NCBI RefSeq assembly: GCF_003990445.1
Contig: NZ_REEZ01000002.1
Span: forward strand, 375,121-439,120
Reading direction: 5' to 3'
DNA from: Pararhodobacter zhoushanensis
GTDB lineage: Bacteria; Pseudomonadota; Alphaproteobacteria; Rhodobacterales; Rhodobacteraceae
Length of the DNA stretch: 64,000 nt
Shown here: piece by piece, positions 56,835-64,000 of the stretch
Position numbering within the stretch: the first letter of the stretch is position 1
Layout of the letters: each line of letters starts with the position of its first letter
The notes under the pieces: generated by a model
Databases searched by the model: none
What the model saw: the letters and a program-made list of their open reading frames with translations, nothing else
Told to the model about the DNA's origin: nothing
Translations under genes and position numbers: made by a program

Positions 56835-58478
56835 TCACATATTCGGGTAATTCGGCCCGTCCCCGCCCTGCGGCGTGGTCCAGGTGATGTTTTCGGACGG
56901 ATCCTTGATGTCGCAGGTCTTGCAGTGGACGCAGTTCTGGAAGTTGATAACGAACTCTTTCTTGCCGTCCTTCTCGACCACTTCATACACCCCCGCCGGG
57001 CAATAGCGCTGCGCCGGTTCGTCGTAAATCGGCAGGTTCACCTTGATCGGGATCGTCGGGTCCGTCAGCTTGAGGTGCGCGGGCTGCGATTCCTCATGGT
57101 TGGTGAAACTGAAGGCGACGTTGGTCAGCCGGTCGAACGACAGCTTGCCATCGGGGCGCGGGTAGTCGATCGGCTTGAACTTGGCCGACTCGCCGGTTGC
57201 CTTGGCGTCGTTCTTGCTGTGCTTCATCGTGCCGAAGACCGAGAAGCCCAGCGTGTTGGTCCACATGTCGAACCCGCCAAAGGCCAGCGACGGGAAGAGG
57301 CCCAGCTTGGACCACAGCGGCTTGACGTTGCGGACCTTCTTGAGATCCTTGCCGATCACGCCGCTGCGCAGCGTGTCTTCATAGGCGGTCAGCTCGTCGC
57401 CCTCACGCCCGGCCTGCAGCGCGGCATAGGCGGCCTCGGCGGCCTCGATGCCCGAGTGCATCGCGTTATGGTTGCCCTTGATGCGCGGCACGTTGACCAG
57501 ACCGGCCGAGCAACCCAGCAGCACGCCGCCGGGGAAGGTGACTTTCGGCACGGACTGATAGCCGCCTTCCGAGATCGCGCGTGCGCCGTAAGCCACGCGC
57601 TTGCCGCCCTTGAGCAGCTCGGCGATCACCGGGTGATGCTTGAAGCGCTGGAATTCCATGTAGGGATAGACATGCGGGTTGGCGTAGTTCAGGTGCACCA
57701 CGAAACCGATCAGCACCTGATTGTTCTCGAAGTGATAGATGAACGACCCGCCGCCCGCGTTGCCGCCCAGCGGCCAGCCCATCGTGTGGGTGACGGTGCC
57801 CTCGCGGTGCTTGTCGGGGTCGATCTCCCAGATCTCTTTCATGCCCAGACCGAATTTCTGCGGGCATTTGTCTTTGCTCAGCTCGTATTTCGCGATGAGT
57901 TGCTTGGCCAGCGAACCGCGCACACCCTCGGCGATGAAGACGTATTTGCCGTGCAACTCCATGCCCGGCTCATAGTTCGGCCCCATCGAGCCGTCGCTTT
58001 CCTTGCCGAATTCACCGGCAACCACGCCTTTGACCCGGTCGCCGTCATAGACCAGCGCCGAGGCCGACATGCCCGGGAAAATCTCGACGCCCAGAGCCTC
58101 GGCCTGTTCGGCCATCCAGCGGCAGACGTTGCCCATCGACACGATATAGTTGCCGTGGTTGTTCATCAGCGGCGGCATCGGCCAGTTGGGAATGCGGATC
58201 TTGCCCGCCTCACCCAGCAGCAGGAAATTGTCATGCTTGACCGGCACGTTCAGCGGCGCGCCTTTTTCCTTCCAGTCGGGCATCAGGCGGTTCAGGCCCG
58301 ACGGGTCCAGCACCGCGCCCGACAGGATATGCGCGCCAACCTCGGACCCTTTTTCCAGCACCACGACGCTCAGATCGGCATCCAGTTGCTTCAGGCGGAT
58401 CGCTGCGGACAGGCCAGCCGGGCCTGCACCAACGATGACGACATCATACTCCATGGATTCGCGTTCGATATCGGACAT
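56835..58478 (-). CDS. electron transfer flavoprotein-ubiquinone oxidoreductase
   Basis: A 547-residue ETF-QO. FAD motif VVIVGAGPAGLSAAIRL near the N-terminus, a membrane-binding hydrophobic patch in the middle, and a C-terminal [4Fe-4S] ferredoxin segment CPAGVYEV...NCVHCKTCDIKDPSENITW. It moves electrons from ETF (fed by acyl-CoA and other dehydrogenases, such as the ACAD at 21531) to the quinone pool. ATG 58478 is preceded by CGAGGAGCC; a longer frame upstream is not coding. Confidence 0.96.
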   Translation of the reverse strand: MSDIERESMEYDVVIVGAGPAGLSAAIRLKQLDADLSVVVLEKGSEVGAHILSGAVLDPSGLNRLMPDWKEKGAPLNVPVKHDNFLLLGEAGKIRIPNWPMPPLMNNHGNYIVSMGNVCRWMAEQAEALGVEIFPGMSASALVYDGDRVKGVVAGEFGKESDGSMGPNYEPGMELHGKYVFIAEGVRGSLAKQLIAKYELSKDKCPQKFGLGMKEIWEIDPDKHREGTVTHTMGWPLGGNAGGGSFIYHFENNQVLIGFVVHLNYANPHVYPYMEFQRFKHHPVIAELLKGGKRVAYGARAISEGGYQSVPKVTFPGGVLLGCSAGLVNVPRIKGNHNAMHSGIEAAEAAYAALQAGREGDELTAYEDTLRSGVIGKDLKKVRNVKPLWSKLGLFPSLAFGGFDMWTNTLGFSVFGTMKHSKNDAKATGESAKFKPIDYPRPDGKLSFDRLTNVAFSFTNHEESQPAHLKLTDPTIPIKVNLPIYDEPAQRYCPAGVYEVVEKDGKKEFVINFQNCVHCKTCDIKDPSENITWTTPQGGDGPNYPNM

Positions 58479-58565
58479 GGTGGCTCCTCGCGTCGGGTTG
58501 GCTGCCGTTTGGCGCAATTTTGTTTCGTGGTGGATACCCTCGCACCCTGCCCCGGTCAATCAGGA

Positions 58566-59039
58566 CTACACGTCAGAATTCAACACCGAGGCCGCACTAT
58601 CCCCCATCAGATAGCGCGGGCCGCTGCCTTTGGCATGCGCGCGGTCATCGGGGTTATAAAGCCGGCACTTGGGCAAGCTCAGACAGCCGCAGCCGATGCA
58701 GCCGTCCAGATCGTCGCGCAACCGCTCCAGCGTGGCGATGCGCTGGTCAATCTGCGCGCGAAACCGCAGGCTGATGCGCGCCCAGTCGGCGGGGGTGGGC
58801 GTGCGGTTTCCCGGCAATTCGCTCAGCAGCGCGCGGATGTCGGCCAGCGAGACGCCGAATTGCTGGGCGATCATCACAAAGCTCAACCGCCGGATCGCGG
58901 CACGGGCGAATCTGCGCTGACCGCCCGCGTTGCGGTCGGCGGTGATGAGGCCCTGTGCCTCATAATAGCGGATCGCCGAAACGGCGAGGCCGGTGCGCTC
59001 GGCCAAAGCGCCGATCGCGAGGCCGCGTTCGGGGGGCAT
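58566..59039 (-). CDS. soxR: redox-sensitive MerR-type regulator SoxR
   Basis: A 157-residue SoxR: N-terminal MerR helix-turn-helix (GLAIGALAERTGLAVSAIRYYE) and the [2Fe-2S] motif CIGCGCLSLPKC with Cys114, Cys117, Cys119 and Cys125, matching CX2CXCX5C. Oxidised SoxR activates a promoter by unwinding its elongated spacer. ATG 59039. No soxS is near; a SoxR-type palindrome lies just upstream in the divergent VOC promoter. Confidence 0.96.
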   Translation of the reverse strand: MPPERGLAIGALAERTGLAVSAIRYYEAQGLITADRNAGGQRRFARAAIRRLSFVMIAQQFGVSLADIRALLSELPGNRTPTPADWARISLRFRAQIDQRIATLERLRDDLDGCIGCGCLSLPKCRLYNPDDRAHAKGSGPRYLMGDSAASVLNSDV

Positions 59040-59058
59040 GGGCGGGCTCCTGAAAGGC

Positions 59059-59089
59059 TTGACCTAAAGTTAAGTTTAGCAATTACGCT
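59059..59089 (+). promoter_or_regulatory. SoxR-type promoter and operator for the VOC gene
   Basis: TTGACC (59059-59064) and a -10 near TTACGC (59083-59088) or TACGCT (59084-59089) are 18 to 19 bp apart. The spacer holds CTAAAGTTAAGTTTAG (59064-59079), an almost perfect palindrome that differs from its reverse complement at the centre only. MerR-family activators require this arrangement. Likely target of the adjacent soxR. Confidence 0.65.
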
Positions 59090-59123
59090 GATCCCTGCAA
59101 GCCGAATCACAAGGAACCCACGC

Positions 59124-59507
59124 ATGGTTACCACGCTGGAACACACCAACCTCACCGTCACCGACGCCTTGGCCACCGCGGCATGGATGGCATCGGTCTT
59201 TGGCTGGCACACCCGCTGGCAGGGACCGTCCATTCACAACGGATTCTCGGTCCACGTCGGGTCCGACGACAGCTATCTGGCGCTCTATCAGCCCAAGACC
59301 CCGCCCACCCCGAACGCGGCAGGCAGCTATGCCACGATCGGCGGGCTTAACCATATCGCCGTGACCGTGTCCGACCTCGACGCCACCGAAACGCGGGTGC
59401 GCGCCCAGGGTTTCACCACGCATAGCCACGCCGATTACGAACCCGGACGCCGGTTCTATTTCAACGATAGTGACGGCGTGGAATACGAAGTCGTCAGCTA
59501 TTCCTGA
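59124..59507 (+). CDS. VOC family (glyoxalase/dioxygenase-fold) protein
   Basis: A 127-residue VOC protein, LEHTNLTVTDALATAAWMAS with later GGLNHIAVTVSDLDATETRVR and a C-terminal GRRFYFNDSDGVEYEVVSYS. Metal-binding His/Glu (HTNLTV, NHIAV, EYEVV) look present, so glyoxalase, dioxygenase or antibiotic-resistance activity are all possible; no substrate can be named. ATG 59124, with AAGGA upstream. The promoter carries a SoxR-type operator, so it is likely induced by redox-active compounds. Confidence 0.88.
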   Translation: MVTTLEHTNLTVTDALATAAWMASVFGWHTRWQGPSIHNGFSVHVGSDDSYLALYQPKTPPTPNAAGSYATIGGLNHIAVTVSDLDATETRVRAQGFTTHSHADYEPGRRFYFNDSDGVEYEVVSYS

Positions 59508-59531
59508 GACAACCGGCGCGCGAACGCCCAC

Positions 59532-59556
59532 GCCCCGCCCGCTGTCGTGGCGGGGC
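59532..59556 (+). terminator. terminator after the VOC gene
   Basis: GCCCCGCC (59532-59539) with GGCGGGGC (59549-59556), 9-base loop, then TTGCATT. It separates the VOC gene from greA. Confidence 0.6.
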
Positions 59557-59650
59557 TTGCATTCCTCGGCCCCATGTTGTCAGGTACACGGGTTGATCCG
59601 AATTGCCCCGGCCTATGGCCGTGGGCGTTTTCATTTGTATGTGAGACCCC

Positions 59651-60121
59651 ATGGAAAAGATCCTCATGACCCGCCGCGGCTTTGACGCCCTGGACGAGGA
59701 ACTGCGCCAGCTGAAAAGCGTGGAGCGCCCCGCTGTGATCCGCGCAATTGCCGAGGCGCGCGAGCATGGCGATTTGTCTGAAAATGCCGAGTATCACGCG
59801 GCCCGCGAGAAGCAGAGCTTCATCGAAGGCCGGATCAAAGAGGTCGAAGGCCTTCTCGGCCGCGCCGAAGTCATCGACACCTCGAAACTGAGCGGGTCGA
59901 TCAAATTCGGCGCGACGGTGAAGATCGTTGACGAAGACACCGACGAAGAGCGCACCTATCAGATCGTGGGCGAGTCCGAGGCCGACATCGAGAACAACCT
60001 GCTCAACATCAAGTCGCCGCTCGCGCGGGCCTTGATCGGGAAAGAGCCGGGCGATTCGGTCGAAGTCCGCACGCCGGGTGGCGAGCGCAGCTACGAAGTG
60101 ATCTCCGTCGACTTTCGCTGA
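59651..60121 (+). CDS. greA: transcription elongation factor GreA
   Basis: A 156-residue GreA: N-terminal coiled coil with the acidic tip region ([21 protein letters not shown]) and a C-terminal FKBP-like domain ([29 protein letters not shown]). GreA binds the secondary channel of RNA polymerase and stimulates cleavage of backtracked RNA. ATG 59651 with an upstream GTGAGA. Length is canonical. Confidence 0.97.
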   Translation: MEKILMTRRGFDALDEELRQLKSVERPAVIRAIAEAREHGDLSENAEYHAAREKQSFIEGRIKEVEGLLGRAEVIDTSKLSGSIKFGATVKIVDEDTDEERTYQIVGESEADIENNLLNIKSPLARALIGKEPGDSVEVRTPGGERSYEVISVDFR

Positions 60122-60132
60122 CGGCCCCGGGT

Positions 60133-61116
60133 ATGCCCGAGGACTCGAAACACCGCGCACGCAAGAGCCGCAAGGCGCATAAGCCCCGCATCTCGCCCGA
60201 GATGCTGGCCTTTGTGCTCTCGCTTGCCTGGCTTGTCTTGCTGGTCGCGGCGTTTGGTGTTCTGGGCCAGCAGGGCATGCAGATTGCCGACACGCTGGGG
60301 CTGGTGGTGCTGGCACTGGCGGTGTTCCTGCCGATCGCGCTGATCTGGCTGGCCGTGCTCGTCCTGCGCGCCGCCCGTGACATGCGCGACGAATCTGTGC
60401 GGCTGCACGCCACGGTCGAGGCGATGCGCCGCGGCTGGATTCGCGAACAGCAGGCGGCAGGCCTGTCGCTGAAGCCGACGGTCGAGGAAAAGCTCGACGA
60501 GATCGCGGCGGCGCAAAAGGCGACCGAGGACCGTCTGGTCAGCTTTACCACCCGCCGCAGCCTGCCGCGCAGCCTGTTGATCGAGGGCGACAGCGACGGC
60601 ACCCAACCGCTGCTGGCGCTGGAAAACCCGGCCCCCGCGCCCGAGCCGCTGCCACCCGCCGATTTCATCCGCGCCCTGAATTTCCCCGAGACCGAAACCG
60701 ACGAGGCCGGCTTTGCCGCCCTGCGCCGGGCACTGGCCGATCATGGCGCGGCGATTCTGGTGCGGGCCGCACAGGACGTGCTGACCACCCTGTCGGAAGA
60801 GGGCATCTTCATGGATGACCTGCACCCCGACCGCGCCCGCCCCGAGGTCTGGCGCGCTTTCGCCATGGGGGTGCGCGGTGCCGAAGTGGCGGGGCTGGGC
60901 GGCATTCGCGACCGCTCGTGTCTGGCGCTGACCACGGCCCGGATGCGCTCGGACCCCGAGTTCCGCGATGCCGCGCACCGTTTCCTGCGCGCCTTCGACC
61001 GGCGGTTTACCGTGTTCGAGGCGCTGGCCTCGGACGGCGAGATCGCCCAGTTCGCCGAGACCCGCTCGGCCCGCGCGTTCATGCTGCTGGGCCGCGTCAC
61101 CGGCATATTCGGATAA
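60133..61116 (+). CDS. conserved membrane protein of unknown function
   Basis: A 327-residue protein with a basic N-terminus (HRARKSRKAHKPR), two membrane spans (about 25-47 and 54-80) and a soluble helical C-terminal two-thirds. No catalytic signature found. It follows greA by 11 bp and precedes azlC by 4 bp, so it is part of the same transcript. Homologues are expected in Rhodobacteraceae; no function can be given. Confidence 0.8.
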   Translation: MPEDSKHRARKSRKAHKPRISPEMLAFVLSLAWLVLLVAAFGVLGQQGMQIADTLGLVVLALAVFLPIALIWLAVLVLRAARDMRDESVRLHATVEAMRRGWIREQQAAGLSLKPTVEEKLDEIAAAQKATEDRLVSFTTRRSLPRSLLIEGDSDGTQPLLALENPAPAPEPLPPADFIRALNFPETETDEAGFAALRRALADHGAAILVRAAQDVLTTLSEEGIFMDDLHPDRARPEVWRAFAMGVRGAEVAGLGGIRDRSCLALTTARMRSDPEFRDAAHRFLRAFDRRFTVFEALASDGEIAQFAETRSARAFMLLGRVTGIFG

Positions 61117-61120
61117 AGCA

Positions 61121-61849
61121 ATGACCACAGCGCCAATTCTCACCCCTCGCGGGGCCTTCTTTCAGGGCATGCGCCACGGCGGGCCCTTTGTGCTGATCGT
61201 CGGACCTTTCGGTCTGGTGTTCGGTGTCGTCGCCATGGAAACCGGCCTCAACGTGCTGCAGGCGCTGTCGTTTTCGGTGGTGGTCATCGCCGGTGCCGCG
61301 CAGCTGACCGCCCTGCAACTGATGACCGACCAGGCACCGCTGATCATCGTGCTGATCACCGCGATTGCGGTGAACATGCGGATGGCGATGTACTCGGCGT
61401 CCTTGGCCCCGCATCTGGGCGATGCGCCCTTCTGGCAGCGGGCGCTGGTGGCGTATTCGATGGTCGACCAAGCCTATGCGCTGTCGATCCTGCGCTTCGA
61501 GCAAGAGCCCGAACTCAGCACGGCGGTGAAGATCGCCTATTATTTCGGTGCTGTCGCGCTGATCTGCCCGGTCTGGTATCTGTCAACGCTGGCCGGTGCG
61601 GTGCTGGGCAATCAGATCCCCGCCAGCATCCCGCTCAGCGCGGCAGTGCCCATCGCTTTCATCGCGCTGATCGGCCCGATGCTGCGCACGCTGGCGCATG
61701 TGGCGGCGGCGTTTGTGTCGGTCGCGGGCGCGCTGCTGCTGGCCGCGCTGCCGTATAATCTGGGCCTTTTGCTGGCCGCGCTGGCAGCGATGGCAACCGG
61801 CGCCCTGGTCGAGATCTGGGCCACACGCCGACGGGGGAACAGCGCATGA
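61121..61849 (+). CDS. azlC: branched-chain amino-acid permease subunit AzlC
   Basis: A 242-residue membrane protein with about eight spans. GPFVLIVGPFGLVFGVVAME and AVNMRMAMYSASLAPHL match AzlC (YgaZ), the large subunit of a branched-chain amino-acid exporter. ATG 61121; followed by azlD with overlapping ATGA. Confidence 0.93.
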   Translation: MTTAPILTPRGAFFQGMRHGGPFVLIVGPFGLVFGVVAMETGLNVLQALSFSVVVIAGAAQLTALQLMTDQAPLIIVLITAIAVNMRMAMYSASLAPHLGDAPFWQRALVAYSMVDQAYALSILRFEQEPELSTAVKIAYYFGAVALICPVWYLSTLAGAVLGNQIPASIPLSAAVPIAFIALIGPMLRTLAHVAAAFVSVAGALLLAALPYNLGLLLAALAAMATGALVEIWATRRRGNSA

Positions 61850-62175
61850 TCATGTCCAACGGAACAATCTGGCTGGTGATCGTCTTGCTGGGGCTGGGCA
61901 CCTTCGCGCTGCGCCTGTCGTTTCTGGGCCTGATCGGCAACCGCCCCCTGCCCGCCTGGGCCCTGCGTCTGCTGCGCTATACCCCGGTGGCGGTGATCCC
62001 CGGCCTGATGGCCCCGCAGATCTTTCGCCTGCAGCCGGACACCGGCCTGCCGGACCCCGTGCTGCTGACGACCGTCGGCGTCACTTTGGTTGTGGGGCTT
62101 TGGACCAAGAACGCAATCTGGGCGATGGTCGGCGGCGCGGTGGTCTTGACCACCCTCACCCTGATCGGCGCATAA
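61846..62175 (+). CDS. azlD: branched-chain amino-acid transport protein AzlD
   Basis: A 109-residue membrane protein with three to four spans, partner of AzlC (YgaH). LGTFALRLSFLGLIGNRPLP and PVAVIPGLMAPQIF are typical. The start overlaps the azlC stop (ATGA at 61846-61849). A terminator follows directly. Confidence 0.93.
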   Translation: MIMSNGTIWLVIVLLGLGTFALRLSFLGLIGNRPLPAWALRLLRYTPVAVIPGLMAPQIFRLQPDTGLPDPVLLTTVGVTLVVGLWTKNAIWAMVGGAVVLTTLTLIGA

Positions 62176-62181
62176 GAAAAA

Positions 62182-62201
62182 AAGGGGCCTCGCGGCCCCT
62201 T
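62182..62201 (+). terminator. terminator after azlD
   Basis: AAGGGGCC (62182-62189) and GGCCCCTT (62194-62201), 4-base loop, followed by GTTC. Preceding A-run and short loop fit an intrinsic terminator acting in both directions with the convergent lipoprotein gene. Confidence 0.75.
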
Positions 62202-62210
62202 GTTCGTATC

Positions 62211-62807
62211 TTACTCGGTGTATTGCTGTCGCTCAGTCGGTTCGGCGTCGGAATAGATCCGTTCTTCGACAACACCTGCGATAGTGCCAAACTGCTCGGA
62301 CAGGCGGTTGGGCTGAAAGCCCGAGCGGATCCATTCGTAGCCGGGCACCTGATTGAGGATATGCACGATGGATTTCGCGCAATAGGCGTCGGGCACCGGG
62401 CCTTCCTGCTCGGCCAGCCGCAGGATGTATTCGGCGGTCTCGGGTGGGACTTGCAGGTGCTGGATCAGCACATGATGCGTCCGGCGCGCGTGGTAATAGG
62501 TGTAGCGATAGAGCTGCCGCTCATCGAAACCGTAATGCACGTCGTGGCGTTCCGGCGCATCGGGATGCGTCCAGGTGCCCGCCGGGTCAAACAGAACCCG
62601 TTGGCTGGGCGCGTTGATCATCATCGCCGAATGCTCGCCGCGCCCGGTTTCATTGTTGATCACGTTGAACACAACGATCTCGGTCGGGCCGTCATGCTGA
62701 TAGCGGGCGGCGATCACATCGGCTTCGGGCGCCCAGACGACGGGTTTGGTACAGGCGGCCAGCAAGGCCAGCGCCACAAGGGCCACAAGGCGCGTCAGCA
62801 GGGGCAT
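62211..62807 (-). CDS. lipoprotein with possible permuted NlpC/P60-like hydrolase fold
   Basis: A 198-residue lipoprotein (signal 1-18, lipobox LLAAC, Cys19). GEHSAMMI (His59) in the N-terminal part and PDAYCAKSIVHILNQ (Cys143) in the C-terminal part follow the His-then-Cys order of permuted NlpC/P60 (YiiX-type) proteins, so a papain-like hydrolase of envelope amide or ester bonds is possible. I do not recognise a named family. ATG 62807. Convergent with azlD. Confidence 0.7.
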   Translation of the reverse strand: MPLLTRLVALVALALLAACTKPVVWAPEADVIAARYQHDGPTEIVVFNVINNETGRGEHSAMMINAPSQRVLFDPAGTWTHPDAPERHDVHYGFDERQLYRYTYYHARRTHHVLIQHLQVPPETAEYILRLAEQEGPVPDAYCAKSIVHILNQVPGYEWIRSGFQPNRLSEQFGTIAGVVEERIYSDAEPTERQQYTE

Positions 62808-62898
62808 GAGATGTCCTTCACCGAAGGGCTGGCGCGCCCGCTGGGCGCGCGCCGCCGCACAGAGGTGTCCGCGTCGGCCGGTCGCCCGGCCCGGCGCG

Positions 62899-63030
62899 TC
62901 AGGCGTTGACCAGCGCCATGAAAATCAGGCAGCCGATTGAAAATGCTGCAACGATGATCGACGCACGGATGAAACCGTTGAAGGTTTTTTCCTGCGAGGT
63001 GGTGTCCATCGAGCCGTGTTCATGCGCCAT
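62899..63030 (-). CDS. aa3-type cytochrome c oxidase subunit IV
   Basis: A 43-residue protein, MAHEHGSMDTTSQEKTFNGF then one membrane span (RASIIVAAFSIGCLIFMALV). This matches the small subunit IV of alphaproteobacterial aa3 oxidases, in which HGSMD and KTF...F motifs precede a single helix. It sits apart from the cta operon at 5.7-9.4 kb, as in relatives. ATG 63030. It is 68 bp before (upstream of) the lipoprotein gene. Confidence 0.88.
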   Translation of the reverse strand: MAHEHGSMDTTSQEKTFNGFIRASIIVAAFSIGCLIFMALVNA

Positions 63031-63200
63031 TGTCGGAACTCCCGTAAGCGTGGATTTCCCCTTCCTTAGCGGATTGAGAAACCCCTGTCACCTGCATTGG
63101 ACTGTGTCGCTATGGCACAGCAGCGCGGGCACGGCAGGGATGCCACACCCGGGCCGCGGCCCGCTCTTCTCGTACGATTTCAGCGCTTTGGGGACTCGGC

Positions 63201-64000
63201 TCAGGCAGCAGCCAGCATCTTGGTGCTGATCTCCCACAGCCGTTCCGCCGACTCGTCATTGGCCGCGTGGGCGTTGACCCCGGCAAAGCGCGCCGTCGGG
63301 CTGTCGGGATCGGTCGGCAGCGCGATATCGCAATCCTCGCAATAGACGCCCGGCTTGCCCACCAGCAGCGGCGAGGTTGCCGCCCAGAGCGTTGTCGAGC
63401 ACCCCTGCTCGGGCGTCTTGAACCCGGCCCTGGCCAGTTCGGACGGCTGCCCGTCCTCACCCAGCCAACCCAGCGCGACCATCTCTTCTTGCGGCAGATG
63501 GCGTTGCAGCGGGGTGAAGATGCCGCCCGGATGCACGGCAAACGCATGCCCGCCGCTTGGCTTCAGCCGCCGCGACAGGGCGTTGGCGAAGAGCGCGTCG
63601 GCGGTCTTGGCCTGACCATAGGCGACCCATTTGTTGTACTCGGTCGTCTCGAAATTGATGTCGTCCCACAGCACGTCGGAAATCTTGTGCCCGGTCGAGG
63701 ACAGTGCAACCACCCGCGCCTCGGGCGTGGTTTCCAGCAGGCTGAACAGCGCTTGTGCCAGCGCGAAATGGCCCATGTGGTTGACGCCGAACTGCGATTC
63801 CCAGCCCGGTCCGACGCGCTCCAGCGGACAGGCCATGATGCCCGCGTTGTTGATCAGCAGGTTCAATTGCTTGTTTTCGGCCAGAAAACTGTCGGCAAAG
63901 GCACGCACCGAGCGCAGATCGGCCAGATCCATCGGCACGCTGACCACGTCACCGTCGACGCCTGCCAGCGCCTCGGCCGCCTTGGCCGGGCTGCGCACCG
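63201..64000 (-). CDS. SDR family oxidoreductase, retinol-dehydrogenase-like (5' end beyond window)
   Basis: About 266 residues are visible. The N-terminal TGxxxGIG cofactor motif lies beyond base 64000, but MDLADLRSVRAFAD, LNLLINNAGIMACPLE, VALSSTGHK (Ser) and AYGQAKTADALF (Tyr and Lys) are clear. The GNHMGHFALAQALF-like helix and a C-terminal substrate part place it with the WW-oxidase/retinol-dehydrogenase-like SDRs. Substrate unknown. It ends 170 bp from the aa3 subunit IV gene. Confidence 0.92.
   Translation of the reverse strand, partial: VRSPAKAAEALAGVDGDVVSVPMDLADLRSVRAFADSFLAENKQLNLLINNAGIMACPLERVGPGWESQFGVNHMGHFALAQALFSLLETTPEARVVALSSTGHKISDVLWDDINFETTEYNKWVAYGQAKTADALFANALSRRLKPSGGHAFAVHPGGIFTPLQRHLPQEEMVALGWLGEDGQPSELARAGFKTPEQGCSTTLWAATSPLLVGKPGVYCEDCDIALPTDPDSPTARFAGVNAHAANDESAERLWEISTKMLAAA

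Noticed and set aside
63151-63164. CGGGCCGCGGCCCG palindrome before the last SDR as a terminator
   Set aside because: It is a GC-only palindrome without loop or T-run and is 37 bp past the stop; it may be chance.

Overview
This is a GC-rich chromosomal segment from an alphaproteobacterium, most likely of the Rhodobacterales (Rhodobacteraceae/Roseobacter group). The basis is the cta operon layout (ctaC-ctaB-small membrane gene-ctaG-ctaE-SURF1-thrC-M16 peptidase), the glyQ-DUF6446-glyS arrangement, a TIGR02302 Gln-rich protein next to lysA, a 43-residue aa3 oxidase subunit IV, an alphaproteobacterial-type SAM-II riboswitch before metZ, and a family of GC-rich intergenic double hairpins. Genus cannot be fixed from this window. 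The content is mostly housekeeping and metabolic. I saw no rRNA, tRNA, insertion sequence, prophage or CRISPR array.

Layout. 1-9361 (minus): a long run from the cytochrome aa3 oxidase genes (ctaC, ctaB, a 67-residue membrane protein, ctaG, ctaE, SURF1) through thrC, an M16 processing-type peptidase, a GNAT acetyltransferase and DUF1697 to an FAD-linked dehydrogenase cut by the window edge. 9577-15543 (plus): tldD, then a tight operon of a GT87-like membrane glycosyltransferase, a glycerophosphodiester phosphodiesterase, an AMACR-type racemase/CoA-transferase and a DAO-type oxidoreductase. 15625-19649 (plus): an NsrR-like Rrf2 regulator, then a formate/nitrite-type channel, a PP2C phosphatase-Ser/Thr kinase fusion with a C-terminal membrane anchor, and cyanase. 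19768-23675: a GntR/FCD regulator and an APH-fold kinase (minus) divergent from an acyl-CoA dehydrogenase and an SDR (plus). This pairing recalls ACAD10/11 and the Lva 4-hydroxyacyl-CoA pathway, and a GT-N3-AC palindrome sits beside the dehydrogenase promoter.

23823-35375 (mostly minus): glyQ-DUF6446-glyS, a degenerate trypsin-like secreted protein (plus), DUF1203, TrkH, a PfkB kinase, folE2, and metZ under a SAM-II riboswitch. 35688-41860: short mixed-strand genes (pilin-like small protein, septation protein A, LprI-like protein, cytochrome b561, GNAT, RidA, GT25, nitroreductase, lipase-like hydrolase, Nudix). 41992-47697 (minus): TIGR02302 protein, lysA, DUF2834, a 40-residue lipoprotein and argH. 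47839-50833 (plus): EAL protein, then phaA and phaB. 51005-56714: YddG-like exporter, YdcH/DUF465, a TrmN6-like methyltransferase, DUF2007, polyprenyl synthase, ispE and a TPR protein. 56835-64000: ETF-QO, soxR divergent from a VOC protein, greA, a membrane protein, azlC-azlD, two lipoprotein/oxidase small genes and a partial SDR.

Themes: aerobic respiration (aa3 oxidase and its assembly factors, ETF-QO, quinone side-chain synthesis), amino-acid metabolism (thrC, metZ, lysA, argH, azlCD), acyl-CoA and polyhydroxybutyrate metabolism (phaAB, ACAD, AMACR), and redox/nitrosative sensing (SoxR, Rrf2). The most interesting places are the channel-kinase/phosphatase-cyanase cluster, the split APH/ACAD module with its operator, the covarying intergenic double hairpins, the SoxR-site promoter reading into a VOC gene, and a base-composition island inside glyS.
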